NCBI GenBank assembly: GCA_036346275.1
Contig: CM070725.1
Location: forward strand, 40,672,104 to 40,736,103
DNA: 64,000 nt
Reading direction: 5' to 3'
DNA from: Otatea glauca
Lineage: Eukaryota > Streptophyta > Magnoliopsida > Poales > Poaceae
In this document: positions 55,221 to 64,000 of the stretch, piece by piece
Layout: the number at the start of each line of letters is the position of its first letter
Numbering within the stretch: position 1 is the stretch's first letter
Position numbers and translations under genes: made by a program
The notes under the pieces: model-generated
What the model saw: the letters and a program-made list of their open reading frames with translations, nothing else
Told to the model about the DNA's origin: nothing
Database searches by the model: none

Positions 55221-57134
55221 GTATCCGCTCCGTTCCGTTCCGGATCCGTTTTCATTACTATCCATTAATTTTTGCCATTTTTGAGGTTTCTATTTCGTTT
55301 TCGTTACAGGTAAAAAAAAATGGAAATAAAAATAAAACAATCATTTACCAGCCGTCTGTGTTCCGTTTCATCCATACTCGCAACAGCCGTCCTAAACCTC
55401 TCCCTCTCCAGCCAACCAGCCTGATCGATCTCATTCTCATTTCCACGTCTATACTTAATTGGAGCGCGGGACAGAAAATCAAGTTACACAACATACAGCT
55501 TTTTTGAGATATGTAGTTACATACTTACATGAACATAGTACACAAAAATATGAAAGTGCATGTTTTATCCCTAGTAACAAAATAAGCTCCGTCAACCAAA
55601 TTAGGACTCAGCTCGCTAGAAAATGCCCGGTTTTAGCCCCGTTGGCTAAGATGCGGACGCAATGCCAACTCGCTAGAACTTTGCTGCGACGAGCCTTCAG
55701 CGAGACCTGTGACTCTCTGAGTCGGGAGAGCAATCTTTCTTGTCCAGCATCAAGACTACGTACCGTTCTCCAGACAAGAACAGCGGTCTGACAGGACCTG
55801 TTCGTCACACAGGATACACGCATTTCGTGATCCAGTGATTCACCATCCGGAAGCCAGCGACTAGACAGAAGGATCGATATTGCATGGGGAAGCCCCGGAT
55901 CCCACACGTGTACGTCCAGCCAAATCCCGGCAAGATATATACACAGAAGATAAATACAAGCCACGTCCAGCCCAAACCGATCCCATCGACCGATCGCTCG
56001 GCAACAGGCTAACAGCTGCAACGTAACATCACGTCTTAACATGCCCGCGCCATCTCCATGCACAGGGTCACCTGGCCAGAGATACATGGAAGATCAGAAC
56101 GGTCCAATACTTCCTTTCTCCCTCCACCGCCTCCAAGTATCACTCAGAATCTCACGTCTCTCTGTCGGAAAAACGAGTTGACCTGGGGTTTTCACCGGTT
56201 CTTCGAGGTACGCTAAATTTGTTATATACTGTTTATTTTTTCGAATCATATTAGCTAGTATTTATTTATACTTTCTCTATTAGTAGAGTTGTAGAAATAA
56301 ATTTTACAAATCAATAGCTAGATCTGATTTCTATTATTCATCGTATGCTATTAGTATGATACACGGTAAAATTCCTCTATCTCCGGCTGGACACACAGGT
56401 AGCCAGATCCAGATGGGCTAGCTAAGCTTGCCGAAACGGCCGTTGCATCACCATGTGGAAGCTTGCACAATCTCCGTGGGCCCAGACTGTGGTCTCGTTG
56501 CTGTTGCGAGATGGATGACCAGTAGGCGGTAGTCGTAGGCTGATCGGAGCGCTTGTGTTTGTGGGCGCACCACGGCACGGCGCGGCCAGGCTACAGGGCG
56601 GGCGGGGGCCGTCGTGCCGAGGGCCACATGGGCCGGCCGGCGTTGTCTCGGGCGGCTGCTTGCCTGGCCGTCTGGCCGGTTGGCCCCTCGGGCTGATCAG
56701 ACATCGATCGGAGGGTTCGTGCGCGGCGCAAGTCAGAGCGATTGGATGGAAGCCTCTGCGTCGTGCTCGCGCTGCCAGTGGTAGATGGGATGGGCATTTC
56801 ATGGGAACGCGGTTGCTTGCTGCGGCAGACCAACGGCATACCGACCATTAGGACGGTATAGCTTTGACTTTTCGCCCTGCCCTGTACTACGTCGCTTTCT
56901 TCAGGTGTACTTGGACGGTTTGACCATTGGTTGCAGTGTTCACGGAGAACTGTTCGTGTGAAAGTGGGCTTTGAACAGTGATTGATTCTGCGCCGATCTG
57001 CGTGTTGAAATGTGGGGTGAAAAGATGTTCAATCCACGCATATAGAAACGAAGTGGCCGAGTTAGCCAGCAGCAGGTGTCGACTAGAAAGAGAGTAGTAG
57101 AAGCAAATCAGGAAATCAAGGGTGCGTGCTGGTC
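55221..57134. other. intergenic with unassigned GC-rich frames
   Basis: 55459-55791 (plus, 110 codons), 55608-56087 (minus, 159 codons) and 56422-56802 (minus, 126 codons) show no domain and overlap each other. No gene is called. Confidence 0.35.
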
Positions 57135-57800
57135 AGGGCCGTAACTGAAATTTTGGGACATGTGCTAAATATAAAATTATACTATATACTTAATAAAAGT
57201 TAATTACTACAAAATATTATTTGATATTACAGCTTAGTATAATTTTTTCTCACGGTATTTCATACATCGCGCTAAAAAATAAAATTTTATATACGATCTT
57301 CACTTGGAAAGCACAATTCTACTGGTATTATTTGAAACATAATCTTCAATTATCCTTGTAATTAGTATTTCTAAATTAAATCAATTACAACGGCGGTTGT
57401 TATGCCTTTCCTAGTTCGTTATAGAACACAAGTAGAACTTCAACTTCAATTTATATAAGCTTTTTTTTTGGCATGTGCAATAGTTACCGGAATTGTTAAT
57501 AAAATTATATATGCAACAATTGCATTACAAAAATAATTTAGATATTTCAAAAACTTTAAGATATCAACAGGGCACATGGTTTTGCTTAGAAATGAATTTT
57601 TACAGTAAAAAATTTTAAAAATAAAATAAAGAGAATAAAATGAACTTTTCATCTATTAGTAAAAAAAATTAAAAAGAAAATAAAGAGAATAAAAAGAACT
57701 ATTATCTATTAGTTCTTGCTCTTACTAATATAAAGATTAACAAGTAGTAATACAAGAATAAGTAGAAAATAGGTAGGCCCTTAATTTTGGAGGCCATGTG
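57135..57800. mobile_element. possible worn hAT remnant
   Basis: 'CAGGGCCGTAACTGAAATTTTGG' type sequence at the left and 'GGCCCTTAATTTTGGAGGCC' at the right resemble the two ends of grass hAT elements with CAGGGCCGG starts. The interior is very AT-rich and non-coding. Boundaries are approximate. Confidence 0.3.
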
Positions 57801-58247
57801 CAGTAGTCCATGCTTCACATGCCTCCCGTCCAGGCTTGGTGTACAACTTATTTTTGTTTGTACGAGGCGTAGGTGTGCATGGTTCTCAAATTTGCGCTTA
57901 CTCTGTTTGGAAAGCGGAAATGTTCATATTTCATGCGAGAGTTAAATTATTTTATGTGAATTTCGTGCGTTACGAACAGATCCATAATTTGTTCAGGATT
58001 TTTTATGCACAGTAAGCCAAATGTCCTCACTGCCAGGCCTCACTAAAACCAGCCCGGCCCGTAGTTTCAGCCCATCTTACAAACCTACCTCCCGGCCAGG
58101 CCGGAGGACCGTCTCCGCCGCCGCCACGAAGATGAGGGCGAGGGCTTGAAGGTATCTGGCCCAGTAGTGTGTCGGATTTCGATTTTTTTTCTTTAATATT
58201 TATTTTTATTCATTATTTCGAAAATAGGTGTTGGATAATTTTTTTTT

Positions 58248-58390
58248 GCGGAAATGGGCTCCCGTTGCCCGTATATGGAGCGATCGCCCCATATACGGGC
58301 GATAGGTGCCTGCCCTAATGGCTCCGCCGTGAAATAACGGCAGGGGAAAAATCGCCCAAGGGCGACAGGTGCCCCACCTCGCAAATTTTG
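58248..58390. repeat. palindromic 'GGGCGATCGCCC' cluster, left
   Basis: 58267-58300 is a 34-bp near-perfect palindrome (two mismatched positions) with core AGCGATCGCC, followed by 'GGGCGATAGGTGCC' and 'AGGGCGACAGGTGCCCC'. Related modules recur at 60190-60400. The placement suggests subterminal or untranslated repeats of the MULE-like block. Confidence 0.6.
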
Positions 58391-59025
58391 TTTTAATATT
58401 AATTTCAATTTTTATTCCGAGAATAATTAATAGGAAAAAATAACAAAAATGGCCATAGGACAGTCGATACCCTATACCATAAGTTAAAAGCACTAATCTT
58501 TAAATTTTTGATACCTCTTAGCATTGATTTACTGTAATATTTTATATCTATTGGCCAAAATATACCATAAGTTAAATGTCCTCGGTCACACACACGTTAC
58601 CATCGCACCCGACTACATCCGACGTGCGCCGCGCACTGATCCCACGCGCATGGTATATTAGTGCTATTAAAATATCGGGAACTACCGTTAAATGTTGTCG
58701 ATACCGACCAATAGGCGATTAGGGGTAGCCGCATTACTAGAAAGGTCCAATTAGAATAAGATAAATTTTAAAAATTTTATTAATATACAAGGATTTAGAT
58801 TATGTTATGAAAATTACTATATTCCATGCAAATTTAAATTGTATAAATCAATTTTACTTAAAGAGCATTTAGTGTATTATGAAGAAACTATACAAACCAT
58901 GCCTCGAAAAATCATGAAATAAATATCACTTGTTCGTAGGGTGTTAGGTGTCCCATTTTTTCAAAAATATTTAGGAATAAACTCAGTTGAATGAACCAAA
59001 TGACTATTAAGTAGCCTCACTTGCA
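58391..59025. other. AT-rich flank of the MULE-like block
   Basis: Duplicated 'ACCATAAGTTAAA' phrase at 58478 and 58563; no coding. Confidence 0.35.
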
Positions 59026-59392
59026 TGAAACACTTAAGCCTTTTCGCCAGCCCGTGAAATATCATGTTTAAATGTATTTTTAGGGAGAACGGGCCAGATT
59101 TGCTCTTTGATATATGCACTATCATATGATGGGAAAATATTTTATTTACACCTTGCTTTGCATATTAATTCTATTAGTGCAATAACCCTAAGTATTATGG
59201 TCGAGGCAACAGTGAAACGCTTAAGCCTTTTCGATAGCCCGTGAAATATCATGTTTGAATATAATTTGTAGGGAGAACGGGCCAGATTTGCTATTTGATA
59301 TACGCACTACCATATGGTGGAAAAATATTTTATTTACACCTTGCTTTGCATCTAAATTGTATTAGTGCAATAACCCTAAGTATTACAAAACG
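59026..59392. repeat. 187-bp tandem duplication
   Basis: 'CTTAAGCCTTTTCG' begins units at 59026 and 59213; both run through 'GGGAGAACGGGCCAGATTTG' and end 'AATAACCCTAAGTATTA'. A few substitutions separate the copies. Confidence 0.9.
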
Positions 59393-59609
59393 AGGGTGAG
59401 AGATGGAGATTAGAGAGCGGTCGATTCACAAATCAGAAGTTACTGCAAAAAATAAGGTAGGCCACACTCTTTATTACGGCTTAAAACTGAAAGGAGTACC
59501 ACGAATAAGGAAAATAATAGTTAAAACTAGACGTCTACTGAGTACTTCGAGGCCACTTCCCCTTCGCCTATGCCTCAGGTGGGGCTTCTCTGCCATGACG
59601 CGCCCTCTC

Positions 59610-60107
59610 TCATTTCCTCTCTCTCTCAGCCTCCTTCTCCTCCGCTTCCTTTCTACGTGCCTCCTCGCGTACGGCATGACGCTGCTCTTGAAGCTGTCGC
59701 GTGAACTCCTCCTGCCGTTTGGCTTGATCAAGGAGCCTTTGGTCTTCTGGGTTGATCTCCATATCAAACCACTGCTCAAATTCACACAGTGGCAGAGGTG
59801 ACTGCATGAAACATAAATTAGCAAAGTTTCATGTACAAATATTACATAATGCGTAAGATTGTTACCATCTGGCGATCCTTCAGACTCTTCTTCGGCGGGT
59901 CGAAGGCATAGTTACGGCACTTCCATACCCCCTCTTCCAAGTTGGAATTTCCCAAGAGTGGACAAGCCTGCAAGGATCTCCACACATACACATCGGTGCT
60001 ACAGCTCCACGAGGTAGGAAGAGATCTTGGTATGCTAAATTACGCGGGCATGCACTTCCTTCTTCCTTTGCTTTCCCCTTTCCCTTTCCACTTGCACGCC
60101 TCTGCAT
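59610..60107 (-). pseudogene. GRF-type zinc finger protein of the MULE-like block
   Basis: Two exons, about 60107-59866 and 59801-59610, with a GT/AG intron. The first has 'CMCGDPCRLVHSWEIPTWK' and then, one frame over, 'WKCRNYAFDPPKK', the two halves of a GRF-type zinc finger (CxCG ... CxN). The frame change falls in a run of five Gs, so it may be a real slip or a sequence error. The second exon is 'PLCEFEQWFDMEI' followed by a charged coiled coil ('RRKEAEEKEAERER'). Similar short GRF plus coiled-coil proteins accompany grass transposons. It lies 3' of the PMD gene on the same strand. Function unknown; a nucleic-acid-binding role would be inference. Confidence 0.65.
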
Positions 60108-60189
60108 TTTCGATTGATCCTCTACTTATTATTTTCTTTCTTCCTCTTTCGTTGCTGCCTTTGCGAGACCGCGAGCGAGAACGAATGTT

Positions 60190-60440
60190 ATAAAGGGTAG
60201 ATATCGCCAGGGTATGGAGCCATCGCCCCATATTTGGACGAGCGCCCAAAATACTGCCGATATTTACCTCGGGTAGTGTGCCCCTGACAGTATTTAATGG
60301 TAATTCCTGATATTTAATGGTAGTGTGCCCCATATTAGGACGATCACCCCAATTATAGGCGATCGCTCCTATGCAGGGCGATAGGTGCACCCAGCCGTTA
60401 ATGGTCGTTAATGCCGGCCTCTCCAACCGTTATGGCCGGT
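60190..60440. repeat. palindromic 'GGGCGATCGCCC' cluster, right
   Basis: Several partial copies: 'GAGCCATCGCCCCATATTTG', 'ACGATCACCCCAATTATAGG' and 'CGATCGCTCCTATGCAGGGC'. Lies between the GRF and PMD genes, so it is internal to the cluster, unlike ordinary terminal arrays. Confidence 0.6.
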
Positions 60441-60610
60441 GGTGTGTTCTCACGTCGTGTGAGAAAGTAAAAGCGATGACAGCACAATTAATAAAACATA
60501 CATGGATGTTCACAATTTAAAGTGATAAGGCACTCATGTTACTAATTCAGACAGTTATACAATATGGTGCTGAACGTAAAGGCATTACAAAAATACATCT
60601 GTACAACAAG

Positions 60611-63069
60611 TCAATGACGACCACGCTTCCTGATCTGGCCTGTGGGGTACGTGAGTGGCGATGGCGGACGGACATCCCTCCTAGGCCGGCCCTGCGGCAC
60701 AGGGGTAGAGTGGTGTGGCGGTGACCCGGCCGTATCCTGGAGCGATGCTACCGAGAGCTGAGAGGCGGCGAGGTAGTCGGTCGATAGGTACTCCTTCAGG
60801 TCGAACTCGTTGTACGCAGGGTCGTCGAAATCACCCTGGGGCCCTGGTGGGGTGCAAGACGATGAAGGCCCCTCGCCAGCCAATTGTCCCCACTACTGCT
60901 GCGTGGGAGCGTAACGAGGAACCGTCGGGATAGGGTGAGGTGCTGGCCCACGGGGACGTGGTGCGCTGCGTCCGGCGACATCTCCGCGCCGCCGGCAGGT
61001 GGCCAGGCGACCCAACCGCCTCGCCCTATCGAGGACCCGCTCCCAAGCTACCTCGGCCTCAGCGGTGGTCATTTGTATGCCCGCCCGGAGACGTGCCAAC
61101 ATGGACGTAGCCTCCACCTCCACCTCCCCTGCAAGATGTGCCTGCATGTAAAGCCGGATTGATATTAAGTAATTTACATGAAAAAGACGTACCCATGTAG
61201 CTTCGATTGTGACACTTACCGCGGAGCTGTCTCTCTGGGACATCTGTGAAGGGTACGTGTCCGTCACCGATGCCTGTCGTGCGACATACGGTGCTGGTGT
61301 GTACCCTACCCTGAGGCGAGTCCGCGGCGCGAACCACTCCATGTACTCATTGTACATGTCATGGTCATACGGCCGGGTCTCGGTGACCCTGTCATCGAGT
61401 GCGGCATCCCACTGCACCACCCATGGCTGCATGCGATGCGCGAACTGAGTGCCCACTGCAGCACCCATCCGGGTCATCCTGCAATGCAAAAACAGGAAAT
61501 ACATACGACATCCATTCTGCAGAAATACTAAGTACTCAGCTCAGGAGACGTACCAGTGAGCGCCACGTGCGACAACGTGACGAGGCGGTAAGGAAAAGAT
61601 CGAGCAGTCGAATCGCCGCGGCACTTTCGGTCGGCGAGTACTCCTCGACACACAGGTCGAAGACGAGAACCTTACGGGTGAGCCAGAACGGCTCATCTCA
61701 CGTGCAAAGCATGGAGAACCCGTAAGGTGCTCAGGCGTAGACGTCGTACGTGTTGTATGACGTCCACCACACGTCCTCGTCGTGGAGGTTGTCGAACTCC
61801 CGAACGAACTCGAGGTAGGACCTCCTCACCTGTCGGTGCGCGTACGACCGCTGCGAGGAAATAAAAAATGGTGGATGTTATGGAAGTGCGTAAGTGGGGA
61901 AAAAGATACAAGGGAGCATACCTGTCGTCGAACCCAGTAGTGGCCCATGGTGGGCCAGTCAATCGGGTCCTCTCCGTACAGGTCCTGCGGGTACGGCGCG
62001 GTGTCAACAGCAGGCCTGTTGATGGAGAAGCGCTCCCAGGACCACAATTGATGGAGTAGGATGCAACCCGACATCGTCGCGTCCTGGTTTGCCCGAGACA
62101 CGGTGTCGCACAGACCTCTGTACGTCACCGCAAGCACAGCAGAGGCCTACGACCACTGCACCATCTGTTTACAATGAGAAAGTTAGACGTTTCATGCACA
62201 GAAGGGATTTCAACGGAATGTGTTACCTCATGCTCCGGGGTGTCTATGATGTACTGGGCGTATTCGATCAGGTGCCGGTCCACCGTGTTCCCGGTGGAGG
62301 ATGGGAACATCACCCAACCGAACAGCAACAGGAGGTATGCCTCCAGATGGCGGGCCACATCCTCCTCCTCGGCATGCGGGTGGATCAGCTCAGCCTGCAG
62401 CATTTTGTACAAACATTATCAGCAACTTAGCTTCTCTGTTAACTTGCAATGAAAGGGGTACTAACCGTGAACTGAAGCAGCCACGCCTTCGTTGGTCCGT
62501 GCCGCTCACTCGGCCTGAGGGGCTGGTAGGGGGCTGCCCGGGGGTGCCGCTGCACCTCGGCGAACCACGCGGACAACTCCGCATGCCACGTCACGGAGAC
62601 GTCGTGCGGCACAACTGCAGGACCCGCACAGGGGAGTCCTAGGAGGTAGGACACGCCCTGCAGCGTCGGAGCCATCTCTCCGCAGGGAAGGTGGAATGTG
62701 TGCGTCTCCGGTCTCCACCGATCGACGAGTGCGGCCAGCAGGGACCGGTCGCACCGAACCGTGGGACTGCCGCCCTCTAACAGGCGATGACTGCTCCACC
62801 ATCCTACATAGAGGAAGTAAACCAGCCGCTCGCAACCTACATGTAGTGTATTGCGTCGTTAAAATTGCATTTACAGGTAAGTACATGTACATAAAAGAGT
62901 GCAAGCGTCGGCAGCTTACCGTGGAAGCTAGCGTGGGTCAATGCGAAGCAGCTCGTTGGGCACCCGAGGCCCGCAATGTCCCTAGTTGTCGGTTCTCCTC
63001 TGAGGAGTACCTAGACTGGTGGGTCGCATCCACGGTCGCGTCTAGAAGCTCAGGGCAAGGTCGCGCCAT
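60611..63069 (-). pseudogene. plant mobile domain (PMD, MAIN/MAIL-like) gene of the MULE-like block
   Basis: Minus exons with GT/AG borders: 63069-62920, about 62840-62466, 62394-62227, 62164-61922, 61850-61554, 61478-61195 and 61143-60611. PMD hallmarks: 'LRAAGLLPLCRMVE', 'ALVDRWRPETHTFHLPCGEM', 'TLQGVSYLLGLP', 'GPTKAWLLQFT', 'LEAYLLLLFGWVMFPSS', 'LLHQLWSWERFSINRP', 'DWPTMGHYWVRRQ', 'YEYMEWF'-type motif and a Pro/Arg-rich tail. Breaks: a frameshift near 62755; 'QWS', TAG, 'ASAVLA' (expected Trp); two TGA codons in the 61850-61554 exon; a TAG after 'YAPTQQ'. Host PMD proteins such as MAIN/MAIL1 act in the nucleus in silencing and development, and PMD is also known from transposons. This copy sits between a MULE transposase and a GRF gene, so transposon origin is likely. 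Not functional as it stands. Confidence 0.85.
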
Positions 63070-63217
63070 CGTCGCCTGTTACAAAGCAAATACAGCAAAT
63101 CTATCAGTAATTAAATGTGTACACAAAATAACGAAATGTAGCATATTTAACAAATAATACAACGAAAGTCCAGAAAGCTAAAAAAACTCCTGTTACAAAC
63201 ATACTAAAGATGAAGAT

Positions 63218-63480
63218 ATGTTCAATGAAGCACACAACATGGAAAATTACATGATGGGAGCAACAATTAACTGGTACATCGAAAATTACATGATAGGAGC
63301 AATAATTAACTGGTACATCGAAAATTACATTATCCGCATAACAATTAACGAGTACATCGTAAATTACATGATGCGAACAACAATTAACTGGTACATCAAA
63401 AATTACATGATGGGAACAACAATTAACTGGTACATCGTAAATTAAATGATGGGAACAACATCAAAAATTACATTATCCAC
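63218..63480. repeat. 39-bp minisatellite, about 5.5 units
   Basis: 'AATTACATGATGGGAGCAAC' with 'AATTAACTGGTACATCGA' repeats every 39 bp. Because 39 is a multiple of three, the plus strand reads as a 13-residue repeat (NYMMGATINWYIE), but the location between the minus-strand transposase and PMD exons suggests intron or spacer. Confidence 0.9.
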
Positions 63481-64000
63481 AATTGCGACGCGCTTCGGAC
63501 TCGTCCATATCGTTCCGAATATGCCGTGTCCTTCGACGCTCGACCTTCTGCTTCAACATTCGGATGTCCGGTACCCATCGATGCTCTGCAGGGGGCTGTT
63601 GTGAATGATCCATCCACTCGGTATCCATACACCTCGTGATGCCACGTGTTGAGAACACTTTGCTTTTAGTAATAGGAGGAGATGTACGGACGACATGATT
63701 GATGCGTCTTGGCGGCTGCGGCAATGACGTGCGAGCACAGCAAGTGCAGCAGGCGTGGTTTCTGGCACGAGCACTCGCAGTCAGTTGCTCGGAGTATGCA
63801 CAGATGGGAAGTCCTCTCCCGGTGGGCACCTATGCGACCTCGGTCACCGCAGTGCATGTGGTATCTCCGTTCCACGCCACTCTCCGGTGTCACCCGATGT
63901 GTCTGTGCCTTTCTTGTTTTCTTGGACATGTACGTAGATACAACCATTGAGTATAACAGTCGATGTCCGACATATATGCTGCGGAGTTCTTGTATCGCTC
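63474..64000 (-). pseudogene. MULE transposase C-terminus with SWIM zinc finger (cut by window edge)
   Basis: Minus-strand frames give 'CECSCQKPRLLHLLCSHVIA' (about 63779-63723): the CxCxnCxH SWIM finger that ends MURA-type transposases and FAR1-like proteins. After it come 'RPYISSYY' and, past a stop and in another frame, 'NTWHHEVYGYRVDGSF' and 'RHIRNDMDESEA', the usual tail of grass MULE proteins. The catalytic DDE part lies beyond the right edge. The stop after 'SSYY' suggests decay, or a Tyr codon lost to TAA. It is the first gene of the transposase-PMD-GRF series. Confidence 0.75.

Noticed and set aside
63218..63445. 75-codon plus-strand gene with 13-residue repeats
   Set aside because: It is the translation of a 39-bp minisatellite; no promoter, domain or splice context.

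Overview
This is plant nuclear DNA, most likely from a grass (Poaceae), probably panicoid. The evidence is two GC-rich grass-type transcription factor genes separated by tens of kilobases of AT-rich DNA, and a dense nest of grass-style transposons: CACTA, Mutator-like (MULE), hAT and Stowaway MITEs, Helitrons, solo LTRs and a LINE remnant. No bacterial, organellar, rRNA or clear tRNA sequence was seen.

Only two loci look like intact host genes. At 3187-4372 (minus strand) lies a two-exon class B heat stress transcription factor, closest to HsfB4d. At 46576-47256 (plus strand) lies an intronless HECATE-type bHLH factor with a TATA box about 190 bp upstream of its start codon.

About 9.4-30.1 kb is one nested insertion complex. 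A Helitron-like repeat is split by an LTR-retrotransposon LTR (11479-29212, TTAAC target duplication on both sides). That LTR is itself split by a CACTA-type complex (about 14963-27411). The complex carries a decayed TNPD transposase (23130-26306, minus), a decayed second gene with a DUF8039-like region and a Ulp1-type cysteine protease domain (18480-21466, minus), three clusters of 'GTGGCGGTTC' inverted subterminal repeats, and a fragment of an AP1/FUL-like MADS-box gene (16098-17455, minus). The MADS fragment has a frameshift and a hAT MITE inserted in one exon. It looks like a captured host gene sequence.

30-45 kb holds two Helitrons, several MITEs, a 738-bp non-autonomous CACTA with a MITE nested in it, and a solo LTR (42903-45174, GAAAT target duplication). 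52.0-55.2 kb is a second, diverged CACTA that lost the transposase but kept the DUF8039/Ulp1 gene. From about 58.2 kb to the right edge is a MULE-like block on the minus strand. It begins with the C-terminal SWIM zinc finger of a transposase (cut by the window edge), followed by a plant mobile domain (PMD) gene with several stops, then a GRF-like zinc finger gene.

Only sequence reading was possible. Exon limits rest on frame and splice signals, and family names rest on recognised motifs. The least ordinary content is the captured MADS fragment, the Ulp1-type proteases that keep their catalytic residues inside CACTA elements, and the SWIM-PMD-GRF cluster.
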